From contig CM049316.1 in the NCBI GenBank assembly GCA_026874595.1, positions 73,749,176 to 73,813,175 on the forward strand: 64,000 nt of DNA, read 5' to 3'. The notes under the pieces are model-generated. The model saw nothing but the letters and a program-made list of their open reading frames with translations, was not told the origin of the DNA and did no database searches. The translations under genes were made by a program, and so were the position numbers. Positions within the stretch are counted from its first letter, which is position 1. Every line of letters begins with the position of its first letter. Shown piece after piece: positions 31,883-45,187 of the stretch. Origin of the DNA: Sipunculus nudus. Its lineage: Eukaryota > Annelida > Sipuncula > Golfingiida > Sipunculidae.

Positions 31883-34455
31883 TACATGTCACTTGATTAG
31901 TCATGTGACAGGCATTAGTCATGTGACATGTTATATCTTCTCTGTGGTGGATTTGGAATAAGTTATATTTTTATGGAGTCTTTCACAGGAAAACCATAAC
32001 TGTTGGAAAAAAGAATTAAATTTAAAATTTTTACTTTAGATTTTCAAAGTAAAAAAAAAAAGAAAAACTTGTGGTTATGGAAAAAGCACGGTGATGAAAC
32101 TGCTGTCAGCTGCTGTCAGGAAAGAGAGAAAAGTGTGTGTGGGTGGGTGTGTGCGTGTTTTGCTGGGGGTGGGAGAAGCAGACTACTGAAGTCATTAAAT
32201 AAATCTGTGATATATCTGTACTAGTTAATAATTATAAATGAGCCTTAGAAATGAGCCCTGAAAGAAGTCATTTCAGCTTCATATCTGCTTCGTGTTGTCC
32301 GGGAGGTTGGTGTATGCATGGATAATTATGTAACTCTTTCTACCTTACTCCCTTTTTTGTGTCATAAAAATCAAGAGAAAATATTTATTAAAGAACTAGA
32401 GTCATTTCTTTGCAAGCATGAATGCCCCGTAAACATCAGCATTTAATTGATACATGAAAAGTCAGCATTGTTACTCAGGCTGTGAACACCTGTATAAGAC
32501 GGCATGGGCATTATATACTGTTGATGATGTGCCATTATTATTGACGTATGATGACATGTCATACCTACATTATAACACCTGGATTTATAAACAGAGCCAT
32601 CAGAGTGCTATAATACTTAAGTGGTATGTACTAAGAAGAAGAAGAAGAACGAAGGGGCAGAGAGTGGTAAATTATTTATATGATTTGCCGCAAGGTGGCG
32701 GTACCAACACTAAATGCGATGCAACGAGGGAACGTTTGATTTTTCTGTCAGAGGCAACACTTGAGTAATAACATTTCATGGACTGGGCCAGTCCATTCCT
32801 CGACTACTGTTCTCTTAAATGTCTTTGCATAATGTAGTCAAATTTTTAGGGGTTCAATATTTAATATTTATATTTCGCAAAATTTAGGTTATAAATTTTC
32901 AAGCATGTTGATGACAGTGGTGAAAATACCATTCCACATTCATGACTTGCAAAAAAATTACATCTTTCAGCTGTTATTCTCGGGGTAAAATAATTTATGT
33001 TGAAGTTCATTAATATCCTCAGTTTATGAATAAGAAAGTTATAAACTATGGATAACTTTATTATCTATTTGCTAATGAATAAAAAAATATGAAGAATGAA
33101 AAGTAATCAAAAATAAATAGGAAAAGTAATGGATAAAATCAGAGATGAAACAGCTCAAGGGGTGGGGAGGGGGGGGGGGGGCTCTGGATCAGCCACTGAA
33201 TAATATGGTCAGATAACTTATATACAAATACATATCAATAAACATTTAGTAAAGTACTAATAATACTGATAAAGATAAATTGTCAAGAGGTGTGGTTTTA
33301 TCAGGTACTTCTCTATATCTATTATGCACATGGCTAAATTATTGACTAACGTATTAAAGACGTATAAAACACGGCTGGGGAGAAAGGATTGAGTAGAGTA
33401 TAATTATATTTATGTTCGCATAATCAAGCACAGAAATCGACATGATTCAGACCCAGAGAAATAAAGTGTGTGAGAGACCGACTACATTTAGATGCAGTCA
33501 GACCAACGTGTGACTGGGCCTTTCTACAACAATACGACTGTATACAGGGTAGCATGGTACAGAGTAAGGCAGATACAGGCTTACTGGATCCTCATATCTT
33601 ATCTGAATCTTATCTTATCACCAAAATTATGCTGTGCACCTTCTGCATCCATAAAAAATCTTAAAACTACATTAATACATACATGTTACTGGATATGAAC
33701 CATATGAAAGATATGTATATCTTTATCCAAAGTCCTACTGCACTGTATTCATTCAAAATTGTGTGTGGGTGAGTGCATGTGTGTGATGTAGCATATTCAC
33801 GGGAGAAGGATGTTTAAATTTGCACCTTGCACGATTTGTTAATATTTTCCCTTAGCCATTAATAAAGCCTGAACAAACTGCCATGGGGCTCTATACTGGC
33901 TCTTTGTTTTTCATTTTGATGAATATATATTTTTGTTATAAGGAAAACTATGGGAGAGAAATTGTATGAACAGCTGTGACAGCCGTTTAAACGTTAAGCT
34001 TATGCAATTTGTAAATAGTGAATTTTATATGAAGAATTTGTATTCAATAAATTGTTGATTTATTACTTGGCGTCTTCTGTGTGTGTATTTCCGTGTTCGT
34101 GTTATGAAGTGCACTTGCTGGCGACGAAGTCTTTCACTCCCAACTTGAAAGTTAGTATTATTTTGAAATAGGTTTGGATCAGAATACATTCAGACCTCTC
34201 ACTAGGTTACAATAGCCCGATTTTCGCGAGACATAACGGGCTATTTTTTAGCAGCGCAAATTAAAAATGCCATCTATTTTAGTACTTGTGTCATATATGT
34301 CGAGTAGCTTCCAGACATTGCAAGTCTAGTTGCCATTGTCAAATATGTAGAAATGAACTGTTTCATCAGAGGAAAACTTCAAATGCTAGGTCAGTAAGAC
34401 CTGATTTCTGAGAGCTAGTTGCTAAGTTTATCTGCGTTTTAATCCGGCTAGCACT
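31883..34455 (+). other. BANP 3' side and intergenic DNA
   Basis: No further exon recognised. ATTAAATAAATC at about 32194-32205 and ATTCAATAAATT at 34042 are possible polyadenylation words. 32683-32787 matches, in opposite orientation, the 150-bp inverted-repeat element at 47818. A G13 tract lies at 33169-33181 followed by CTCTGGATCAGCCACTG, the end of a CAG..CTG type element. Confidence 0.45.
32683..32787 (+). repeat. Short element related to 47818-47967
   Basis: Shares TTGCCGC.AG.TGGCGGTACC, GGAACGTTTGATTT and ATTTCATGGACTGGGCCAGT with the complement of 47818-47967. The left end is not preserved, so this is a partial copy. Confidence 0.7.
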
Positions 34456-35257
34456 TTTAGTTCGGCTGACTTTCAGTCATCCGAGTTATAGGAAAGGCAG
34501 CATGTCCGTTCGACCATCCGTTGGCAGGGCACAAATCGTAAACGCTGGACCTAATAACTTAAAAATATCCAGGGAGGTTAATGAAATTCTCTTAGGAAAA
34601 CTTGAAATTAGATCAGTGCGAACTATATCGTCCGAGCTATGGGGCTTGTAATTACCCCCAGAATAATAAAAAAATTGATATATTACAAAATCTCGAGTAT
34701 CTTGATAGTTAATGCATGGATTGCAATGAATCTTTTCTTGAATATTGATAATGACTAGTTTTGTCAGTCCCCAGAAACTTGTGGCGCCACCTGTATTCAT
34801 TTCTAATTTTAAAGACTGTTTTTGAGTCTTTCAAATGACAGCAATTATACAGTTTCTCAGCTTGGGCTTCATTAAGTGTCCTGAAACCCGTTGTGTTTAT
34901 TGATCATGCTTGGTTTCTTCAGGTTCTTGAAGACCAATCACGACACGTTAATTTAAATCTCCTTGGAAACCTGAAATGAAGTCATTGTCACCAATATCCT
35001 CTGAGCAGTGTGAAAGATATTTATTTGAGTAACCTGTAAGTAAGTCAGACAAGCACCAATTATAGCAGTTGACGTAGACACTTCTTACTTAGTATCTAGG
35101 GAGTTCCTGGTAAAGTATTCGTGGAAACCCTATATAACGTCTATTTTTTAAGGAGTATTGGAAAAATGCATGATTTTGAGCACTCTTGGAGTCAATCTGC
35201 AAATTGCTGAAGGTTCCTTGAATTATACTGAGCGTCAAGGCCCATGGGCCACTTGTT
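34456..35257 (+). repeat. Diverged short copy of the AGCTCAGCTGAC-type repeat
   Basis: Starts TTTTAGTTCGGCTGACTTTC with GTCCGTTCGACCATCCGTTGG, and ends GAGCGTCAAGGCCCATGGGC plus CACTTGTTG. These match both ends of the 2.4-kb repeats, but the copy is only 0.8 kb and strongly diverged inside. Confidence 0.75.
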
Positions 35258-35680
35258 GCATACCGCATTCATATTTTAGCGGAAAATCTTTGACATTGAC
35301 ATTGATTTGCAGCCGATATTTGCTGCCGGATTTGTAAAAAAAATATACTACTACGTTGTTTTAAAGAATATAATAGTTAACTCAAATTTTAAGGCATATT
35401 TTTCTCCCCATGGCTGTCCGCCCCTGGTTTGAACCGAAGGAATTCCCACCAGTCTCTCATACGGTTTCCGCAAGCTATTCCCATTGTGCACGGACTCGGA
35501 ACAAAGCATACCGCGTGGTTTATATATATATATATATGCTATATTACTCACATTTACAGATTATTATTGCATGGTAATCTGCCTGTGAAGTCACACCTGT
35601 CATCACATGTGGTTCAAAAATCAACATGGCAGAAGGTGAGAAGTGAGAACTGATCTCCTGTTTTACTTAACTGATGACTG

Positions 35681-35721
<41 letters not shown>

Positions 35722-36054
35722 ACGTAAATATAGGATAATGATTCAAAAGATGTCCGAAAGTATCATAACGTTCTATACTGTCTATCAAACACTTGCCTAA
35801 ATCTGCAAACCTATATATTGCCGTAAATACACGATTCGCAATAGACGTTTATAGTCGATTGGTAAGCCTATATTTGAGCCGTGGCACGTCATACGGGGAA
35901 ATGAACTTCAACGGCCAATTGTTCTGGTTTATATAAAGTGAAGACATACCTGTAGGCCATTAGGCGTCGTAAAAATGACAACAAAATTGCATCCTAACCC
36001 AGCCTGACATTGCGGTATTCGTCTTAGTAAGGCATTCTGGCATCTCAATAAACT
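35258..36054. other. Non-coding, with (TG)n
   Basis: Nothing coding seen. A (TG)n run of about 18 units lies at 35683-35719 and a short (TA)n at 35520-35537. Confidence 0.6.
35683..35719. repeat. (TG)n microsatellite
   Basis: About 18 TG dinucleotides without interruption. Confidence 0.9.
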
Positions 36055-36620
36055 ATCTTTTCTATGAGTGATTCCCGAGATATATGAATAACAAGTGTAT
36101 ACTTTATGCTGAGGATATCACATTGTTAACTTGTGCTGTTTCTGCAGATAATGCAAGCAGCCATTTACAAAGAACAATTGACATCGCCCTTACATAGATT
36201 AGATAAAATCGTTTATGTATCAACTCTGCTAAATAAGTATTGTGATATTAAGCCATAACCCTAATTTTACTAAAAATATATACACTAATAATATTACAAG
36301 AATACCTGAAAATAATACAAAATTGTTGTTTCCAACCGTCGACTCCCGCTTAAAATGAAAGCATCATGTGGATTATATTTGCGCTTAATCCAACACAAAT
36401 TTACATGTCCTTTACCAACTTAGCAAGTTTCTACAAACACGAACTCTAAAACTTACCATTCTCTTATTCAAAGCCACATCGAGTATTGTATTTTTGTTTT
36501 GTGTGGATGCTCAAAATCTTACCTGTCACAAAAAAAGAGACTCCCAAAATAAAGCTGCTTGTATTGTCACAAAAAATACTTCAACAGCATCAATGATCAT
36601 TCAGCCAGGTTGGATGACCA
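36055..36620 (+). pseudogene. Decayed LINE reverse transcriptase fragment
   Basis: Plus-strand translation, broken by several stops and frame changes, keeps pieces typical of non-LTR retrotransposon RT. FPRYMNNKCILYAEDITLL (the YADD box region, Asp changed to Glu) is at about 36070-36125. LCINSAK is near 36215. SHIEYCIFVLCGCSKSYLS-like sequence is near 36475-36530, the usual C-terminal RT motif. About 560 bp are left. The clade cannot be settled from this; the motif spacing fits jockey/CR1/RTE-type elements. Confidence 0.65.
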
Positions 36621-38871
36621 TGGAACAGAGATATCACTATTTATAATCTTTTTGTTTTTAAATGTTTATTTACATGGTGACGCACACGCTGTTTTCAGAC
36701 ATGACCTCAAATATGCAGGTGCACCATACAATATGTACACGACAAACGGCCAGTGGCAATCTTGCCATCCTTAAACCGAGAACTGACAGGTTTAAATCAA
36801 GGTCCGCTTCAATGGAGTCCACGTGATTAAAGACACGCTATTGCTCGATGTTAACACAACTATACAAATCTTTACTGCACTAATTTCATGTATTAAACTC
36901 AGAAATGTATTAACTTATCGACTTTTATAATGCCATATGTTTATATTTGTGTCGTATTCAGCCAACAATGTATTTTAAATATGTATATGTTCAGATCATC
37001 ATTTTATATTCATGATTAAATAAATGTAAGTAATGTCTGTCTCTTTATGAATGTGTTTTTTTTGTGTTATTTCCAGAACCAAGTTGAAAAACATCTGAAC
37101 ATGCTGAATTGGACATCCTTTTTATAAATATGTCAATACATAAATAAATATGTCAGAGGGTCAATTAAAATGGGGCTAAAGTTCTCCAAAGCTAACCCCC
37201 TTTAGTCTCGCAATTATATATACATATAAATTCGATATGATCATTAAACATTATATATCAGGGATGCCTGACACTGATTTCGCATTACCCTGCAGGGTTC
37301 ATATTAGCGCCATTTCGGCCCTCTGATATTAAAGAGTCCACGACCAACGTTCTGGCTGACAAGTAAATCTTACGAGTCCAATACTAATGCCTACTGAGTC
37401 GTTCTGTCACGGTTAGGTTCAGATTAACCCATGCACTTCCGCTGATGTTGTTAAACTTTTACCATCTTTCGCCTGTAGCTGATACGTTACTTAATACATT
37501 CAATGCCTGTTCATGCCATTTATTATAATACCCCCAGTAATCATTTGTTGTTAATTTATAAACTGTTCTCGCGACATGAAACGAATGATTTGTAAACTAG
37601 TAGTGTTCTGCATTTTTCGATAGCAGGAAAGATATTTGGAGGGTGACAAAATCCACAGAATCCACGGAATGAAAAGGTTAAGCCCTCTCCACTATTGAGT
37701 GAATAGGTACTGGACACATGAGCGGCAGGCAATCAAAATAATAATAATAACAAACGAGGAAAGCTACATGAATCAAAAGTCCCGAACTACGAGTAAGTTA
37801 TATAAGCCTAATCCTAATCAGCGGCCCATGAAAGCCCGACAAGCTTTAGCATTTAGCATAAGATCATAGCAACATAGCTTATACTAAATACAGTAGTTTT
37901 TACACTGATATTCAGCGTTCACTGTAATTATAGGGATTGGTTGTATACTTCCTATCTTGTATATAACCTCAGTCTGTATAATGTATATAACTGGTACTGC
38001 GGTGACTGTTTTTATAAGTCAACCTGCCAACAATATAATTTTGTCATTTTTGGGTGGAAACACGGTCACGATACTCGTCACCAAGACAGGCTATTAATTG
38101 GATATTATTGTTCACATTTCTAGATTCAATATCAAAATATGTAATTTTCACCTACATGGGAAAATATGCATGTGCCATTCAGTGCCAGTATCTGACTTGG
38201 GAACATTCATAACAGAAAACTTGCGACGTTATTCTGTTGGATAAAATAATATATATTTCTTTTACGGTTTGACTTACATGTATTCATGCATGATATGTAA
38301 ATGGTCAATTCTGGAAACAATAAACGTATTGTTAAATACGAAATTAAATGCGACATAAATTCAGCAGGATTTCAAGGAAATATACTTTCCATCATCAAAG
38401 GGTTGCAAAGTAACTGGAGGGTTTTCCTTTGCTTCATATTTGTGTCTAGATCTCAATCAGCCATTGTGAATTATGTAGCAGTGTTATTGGTGTCCTTACT
38501 ATAGCGTTTATTTATATTCACAAAACGAACGATTTCTTCTGACTAAAAGTAAATTTAGTCAGGATAATTTTTGAAAATTATGCTTCTTTAATGGAGAAAA
38601 GTCCCTAGAATATGAAAGCAAGAAAATTGTCATTTATCTTTAGCTGTGCAAATAGAAAACAAAACTTCTATTTATTTGGTTATCGAATAACTATTTTAGA
38701 CAAGAAGAGAATACAAATATCGCATAGTATAATTGGACTTTTACCTTATTTTTATATAAAAAAAGCTTAGAATTTATCAACAATACAAACACTGCGTGTT
38801 TAAAAACCTATACAGTACATTTAATAATTACTAATTAACGTGTTTATTTTTTAGAGAAAATTCAACTGACC
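36621..38871. other. Non-coding DNA upstream of the TLR relic
   Basis: No exon recognised. TTTTTATATAAAAAAAG (38748-38764) is a TATA-like word about 110 bp before the TLR start codon. TTTATTTTTTAG ending at 38854 is an acceptor-like site, so the TLR may have had an intron in its 5' UTR. Confidence 0.45.
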
Positions 38872-41286
38872 ATGTTGGCCTCTAGTGTTGCTCTCCTGTT
38901 CATCATTATCAACATATTCTCTGTACATATAGTTCGTGTGAGCACTGCGGATAATGTTTTTAACAAGAGCCTTCCCTCCGAAAGACTTCAGAAGAGACAT
39001 CTTGAAGTTGACAGCAATTCAGTAATAACAACAAGTCCTGCTGTTTCACCGAACTACAGTTATAACCCTGTGATACCTGGCATGAAAAAGACCGACAGGT
39101 TAAGTCCCACCCGTGTTCTACACAACTGCAAAATTTCGACAAGATATCAAAAGGGTGTTGGTGTATTTTGCTGGAAGATAAACGGAATACCGACAGCCAA
39201 AGATTTACAACCTTTATTACACAGTCACACTGTTCTCAGCCTCACGTTTGACCAGGTTGATTTTCGGATCCTACATAACTCCTCGTTTATCACCTATCCT
39301 CAGCTTCAATTATTATCCATAATTTCGGATAATTTAGCAGTTATGGAAAGCGGTACATTTGCGGGACTGGGTCAGCTGAGATCTCTAACAATTAAAGCTA
39401 ATTTCAGGAAGCAACCCGTTGAAATGTCCAAAGACATATTCCAGCCACTACGCTCGCTTAAGAACCTGAACTTTACGCTAGTCAGGCTGAGCGTGTCAAG
39501 TATTCAAGGTGCATTTTGCAGCGTCTCCTCTGAATTAACACATCTTATTTTGGATCACATTTTCATGTACGCTGACCATCATTCAGCCGTTGAACTTGAC
39601 ACATTCTTTGATTGTCTGAACACATCAAATCTTCAGGTCTTGTTCATGAACAAGAACGTTATCGTTTGGATCACTCAAAGAGCGTTGGGTCGTTTCCGAG
39701 GCCTGCGATGTATCTCCTTCCGCTGCAATGAGATCCTTGGTGACCGAGCCGTATTGTATGATATGTTTACCATGCCTCATTTAACCTGGGTTGATTCAGG
39801 TTGCCAGCTTCGAGGGGATTGTGTGAACCCAACCCCGTTTCCAGACCACCCGTCTACATACTATCCCTGTCTGTAGAAGGATGACATTGCAGCCAACGTG
39901 AAAAAGAAAGTAATTCCAATTAACCTTATGCAGAAGTCCTTTATTTTACCAAATTTGCGTTTCGTCCGCTTAGATCATTTTGAGGGTTTACTAATCGATG
40001 TAAACCTACAACAGACCCACATCGAAGGACATCGAAACTGTAGATATATCGTATATAGCCATACGGAACATCAAAGGGGTGTTACAATGTGTTGAACATT
40101 TGAAGTATGTGAACGTCCGAGGAATAAAGCCTGCCTATATCGACAAAAACATTTTCAATAATACCAGGTCACTGGTGGCCATGCTACTGAACGACAGTTC
40201 ATTTGGAGAAATTTTGCTGAATCCCAGCGGGCGCCACGTTTTAGATAAGAACCCAAACGTGACATATTTAGAACTCTCCCACAACGGGTTAAATTACATA
40301 AACCCGGGCATTTTCCGTTCACTTAGTATGCTGAAGACTCTTCTTTTGAATGGAAATCGGTTACGGAAAATATCTTTAAGCTTTAAAGGACTCGTCAATA
40401 TAGAAAATATAGATTTTTCTGGTAACAACATACGATACGTGGACCAGTCTTCCCTGCAGTCACTGGAAACTATACAAATGCAAAGGCCTGAGCCTAAGAT
40501 TGTGCTTGATTTAAGGAATAATCCTTTACATTGCTCCTGTGAAGACCTTCAAATCCTCCTCTTCATTAGAACAATGACAGTGCACATACTCGGTCTTTAC
40601 TCGAACAAAAACCGGTTACATGTATAAATGAGACCGGTCACGTGGTTCCTATGATAAACGAAACGGGCAGATTATACGCACAGTGTGCCGCGATGCCCGC
40701 GGCGGAGAAAGCTGCTTTCTTTATATACATCATCGGTCTTATAACCTTTGCTGTTGGCGCCATAACTTTCCGTTACAAGATTTTGCTACAATATTATACC
40801 ATGCTCTCTATATATATATTAAGTCGGGAGCGTAAAAGACAACACAAAAGGCAATGCATCTTCGACGCATTCATTTCTTACCACCACTCTGATGCGGATT
40901 TCGTCCACAAAAACATAATAGATGAACTTGAAGCTGGGCCAGAGAAAAAAAGATACTCCTTGTGTGTACATGAGAGAAACTTTCGACCAGGAATAGCGAT
41001 ATCAGTCAACATCGTAGAGGCGATTCTGAGGAGCAAGAAAACAATCTTATGCGTGTCCTCATCCTTCCTCAAGTCCGGTTGGTGCGAATTCGAGACAAAC
41101 TTCGTCCACAGCAACTCGGTCACGTGGTATGAGAGTAACGTGATTTTATTGGTCCATCCAGGAGTGTTGCGTCATAGGAGACGCCGCCTCCCACTGTCCC
41201 TGCTGGCGCTGCTTGACACCGTGACGTACTTAGAATGGCCGACGGATGATTACTCACGTAAAATATTCCTGCTCAAATTACGTTAG
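38872..41286 (+). pseudogene. Toll-like receptor, broken by one stop and two frameshifts
   Basis: Toll-like receptors are membrane receptors of innate immunity that signal through a cytoplasmic TIR domain. Frame 1 opens at the ATG at 38872 with a signal peptide (about residues 1-26) and LRR-like leucine-rich stretches, then meets TAG at 39874. The same frame stays homologous to about 40005. LRR sequence continues in another frame from about 40022 (ELSHNGLNYINPGIF) into an LRRCT with NPLHCSC at about 40530. Near 40570-40600 the frame returns to the first, with the remaining LRRCT cysteines, a membrane segment (about 40711-40773) and a 143-residue TIR domain (40855-41283). TIR box 1 is FDAFISYH and box 2 is near CVHERNFRPGIA. 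Box 3 reads KIFLLKLR where FW is usual. The protein then stops at 41284. Three lesions argue for a pseudogene; assembly indels are the alternative. Confidence 0.8.
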
Positions 41287-41380
41287 ACACTTGGTACTCC
41301 ACTCGAAATGCCGGTCAATCCCGATACGATTCTCCTCGTGTGACAAATTAGGATATATATAGGAGCGGCACTATATACAT

Positions 41381-42108
41381 ATGAGATCCTCCCTCCGGAT
41401 CTGCCAGCTGTCATCCTCCCTCCCGATTTGCCAGTGTCATCCTCCCTCCCAATTTGCCAGCCGTCATCCTCCCTCCCGATTTGCCAGCCGTCATCCTCCC
41501 TCCGCATCTGCCAGCCATCATCCTTCCTCAACATATGCCAGCCGTCACCCTCCCTTCACATCTGCCAGCCGTCATCCTCCCTCCACATGTGCCAGCAGTC
41601 ATCCTCCCACCACACCTGCCAGCAGTTATCCTACCACCGCATCTGCCAGCCGTCATCCTCCCACCGCATCTGCCAGCCGTCATCCTCCCTCCGCATCTGC
41701 CAGCCGTCATCCTCCCACCACACCTGCCAGCCGTCATTCTCCCACCGCATCTGCCAGCCGTCATCCTCCCTCAACATATGCCAGCTGTCATCCTCCCACC
41801 GCATCTGCCAGCCGTCATCCTCCCGCCGCATCTGCCAGCCGTCATCCTCCCTCCGCATCTGCCAGCCGTCATCCTCCCACCACACCTGCCAGCCGTCATT
41901 CTCCCACCGCATCTGTCAGCCGTCATCCTACCTCAACATATTCCAGCTGTCATTCTCCCTCCGCATCTGCCAGCCCTCATCCTCCCCTCGCATCTGCCAG
42001 CCCTCATCCTCCCTCTGCATCTGCCAGCCCTCATCCTCCAAATGCATCTGCCAGCCCTCATCCTCCCAATGCATCTGCAAGCCCTCATCCTTCCTCGGTC
42101 AGTATTAG
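41381..42108. repeat. 27-bp minisatellite, array 1
   Basis: About 26 copies of a 27-bp unit resembling CATCTGCCAGCCGTCATCCT plus CCCTCCG. It begins about 100 bp behind the TLR stop after ATACATATGAGATCCTCC and ends CCTCGGTCAGTATTAGCTAA. Because 27 is a multiple of three, several frames on both strands stay open (for example LPAVILPPH repeats); these are not taken as genes. Confidence 0.95.
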
Positions 42109-42159
42109 CTAAATATATGTAATTGTTCGGAATGGGTCCAGAAGGAGCGACACTATATA

Positions 42160-42706
42160 CATATGAGATCCTCCCTCCGGATCTGCCAGCTGTCATCCTC
42201 CCTCCCAATTTGCCAGCCGTCATCCTTCCTCCGCATCTGCGAGCCATCATCCTCCCTCAACATATGCCAGCCGTCATCCTCCCTCTGCATCTGCCAGCCG
42301 TCATCCTCCCTCCACATCTGCCAGCAGTAATCGTCCCACCACACCCGCCAGCAGTTATCCTCCCACCGCATCTGCCAGCCGTCATCCTCCCACCGCATCT
42401 GCCAGCCGTCATCCTCCCTCCCCATCTGCCAGCCGTCATCCTCCCACCACACCTGCCAGCCGTCATTCTCCCACCGCATCTGCCAGCCGTCATCCTCCCT
42501 CAACATATGCCAGCTGTCATCCTCCCTCCCCATCTGCCAGCCGTCATTCTCCCTCCGCATCTGCCAGCCCTCATCCTCCCTCCGCATCTGCCAGCCGTCA
42601 TCCTCCCACTGCATCTGCCAGCCCTCATCCTCCCAATGCATCTGCCAGCTGTCATCCTCCCAATGCATCTGCCAGCCGTCATCCTTCCTCGGTCAGTATT
42701 AGCTAA
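42160..42706. repeat. 27-bp minisatellite, array 2
   Basis: About 20 copies, with the same entry sequence (ACTATATACATATGAGATCC) and the same exit (CCTCGGTCAGTATTAGCTAA) as array 1. The whole cassette, not just the array, has been duplicated. Confidence 0.95.
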
Positions 42707-42883
42707 TTATATAGAGTATTAGCTAAATATATAATCAGAAAAATTCAACATAGAAAAAAGTTTAACTTTAGACCCATGAGAGTAAGTTTAGAACTAAGAG
42801 ATATCGGAAGAGAAAAAATTGAACGGCGAGGGCATGGGCGGTGTAAAAATGTAATTGTTCTGAATGGGTCCAGAAAGAGCGGC

Positions 42884-43464
42884 ACTATATACATATGAGA
42901 TCCTACCTCCGGATCTGCCAGCTGTCATTCTCCCTCCCGATTTGCCAGTGTCATCCTCCCTCCCAATTTGCCAGCCGTCATCCTCCCTCCCGATTTGCCA
43001 GCCGTCATCCTCCCTCCGCATCTGCCAGCCATCATCCTCCCTCAACATATGCCAGCCGTCATCCTCCCTTCACATCTGCCAGCCGTCATCCTCCCTCCAC
43101 ATGTGCCAGCAGTCATCCTCCCACCACACCTGCCAGCAGTTATCCTACCACCGCATCTGCCAGCCGTCATCCTCCCACCGCATCTGCCAGCCGTCATCCT
43201 CCCTCCGCATCTGCCAGCCGTCATCCTCCCACCACACCTGCCAGCCGTCATTCTCCCACCGCATCTGCCAGCCGTCATCCTCCCTCAACATATGCCAGCT
43301 GTCATCCTTCCTCCCCATCTGCCAGCCGTCATTCTCCCTCCGCATCTGCCAGCCCTCATCCTCCCTCCGCATCTGCCAGCCCTCATCCTCCCACTGCATC
43401 TGCCAGCCCTCATCCTCCCAATGCATCTGCCAGCCGTCATCCTTCCTCGGTCAGTATTAGCTAA
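42884..43464. repeat. 27-bp minisatellite, array 3
   Basis: About 21 copies with the same entry and exit. The order of unit variants closely follows array 1 at its start and array 2 near its end. A 180-bp non-repeat spacer (42707-42883) separates it from array 2. Confidence 0.95.
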
Positions 43465-45187
43465 ATATATAGCTAAATATATAGATTATTAGCTGAATAT
43501 TTGGCTTGGGTGGCAGCATAGGTAATAGCTTTATATATCGTTTCTCTTATATATATATATGTATATCTCATTTGACCACATTTGGTATATCAAAATTTAC
43601 ACATTTCGTGTGGACGGTATTCTTTCCTATTCTACAGACGTTTCCTCAAGTAATTAAAATTGATAAATGCCTTCCTTATATGACTGGTACCATACGAGAG
43701 AAACTTAATTACAGTTAAGTAAACCAAACAGGAATGACCTTTATTATTTCATTCAGGTATGACATTGAAATTGTGAATCTGAGTTTACTTGGCGCGCGGC
43801 ATGCAGTTAGGGAAAATATCCCCCCCCCCCCTCTAGTTATATTAACATAAACTTTTCAGTTGGTCCCCAGTGTGCGGAATGAGGCACGCGGAAAATTGAT
43901 TTCTCGGTGAACGATAGAATCTGCATACGCGACCTGATTTCCAAAAACTTGACCAACAAATGCTGTCTATCTAGCGGATTTTGACATCATCAGTTCCACA
44001 ATGGTGATTCATGCGATTTTACACCGCTTTCTGCAAACCAAGTGCTTTACACCAAATTTGAAATGACTCTTAAGCTTAATTTAGTGATGAGTCACACATA
44101 TGGGAAATTTGAATCCTATTATTCACTGCAAAGTTGGTCGAGACTGTAAAAATAAATATGGTTTGGTCATGTAGCTTACATAATTAAGGTCACTGCAATC
44201 TAAGTTTAGGTTTCCAATGAGATTTCACCAGGACGAGGCTGGACGTTGGGCAGAAACTTTCCAAGTGTATGGTTACGATCTGTCATGTCATGCCCCCCCC
44301 CCCCCCCCCCCCCCCCCGTTCAAAAAGATTAGTTAAGAAAATGTGTCCCACTGATCTACCTCACAATCAATAAAATCAGGTAATGTTGTGTTTGTCTGCT
44401 ATACCAAGACTAATCTCAACAATTCTCGCAATCTGAGGCAGACGCAGTGGACTTATCACTATAGCTCAGAACAGATGCACCATTCTTACTGTTACAGTCT
44501 GAGACAGATACATTTTATCATCATCTTTAACATGGACTGCAGATACTTCTGTAGACACGTCCTGGTCTTGCTTGTGAGTGTCACCATGACTCCCACTCCT
44601 ACGAACACTGGCGTCTTCCTGCATGCTTTTACCATTTACCGGAACCTAGCTGGTCTTTGTAGTTTCATTTTGAGCATATTGGGTAATATGTGCAATATCA
44701 TGGTCACAACTGCATATACATTACTTTGGCCATCTGGCTGAGTTGTCGGTTCAATAATGGATACATCAAGTACACTCTGTATCTGGGTTAAATCAATAAG
44801 TGGAGGATATGAGACCTCCTCACATTTGTTATGATCACCAGCGTTTGGCTGTAAATGAATTGCCTCAACTAGTGCTTCCACCGCTGTACCAGATACCCCG
44901 CCTTGTAGTGATACTCTGTATATCTTCCATGCATCCTGGCCCCAATGCCAATGGCAAACAGGTCAACTTCTTTAGAAAAATCTCTGTTCCCCTATTCCTC
45001 TTTTTAGCGAGTCACATCCTGACATAATCACCAGACAATATAGAGAACCACAACTGAGGTAAAATGTAACTTGAAAGTCTCAAATAAATCATTTGAATGT
45101 TTGTTCCATATAAATTCCATGCGTAGCGCTCAGTTGTACACAACAGTCATTCCAGACCTATTTAACCGCTGCTTTTTATTGTAACGA
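43465..45187. other. Non-coding DNA with poly-C tracts
   Basis: No exon recognised. C12 at 43820-43831 and C25 at 44293-44317. Small open frames in 44.4-45.0 kb overlap on both strands and resemble nothing known. Confidence 0.5.

Noticed and set aside
34222-34231. TTTCGCGAGA, one base from the BANP-bound TCTCGCGAGA element
   Set aside because: A single near match in 64 kb, not next to a promoter that I can identify; autoregulation would be guesswork.
41283-43492. Many long open frames (up to 243 codons) on both strands
   Set aside because: They are translations of the 27-bp minisatellite, whose length is a multiple of three, in all frames; no unique sequence or start context supports them.
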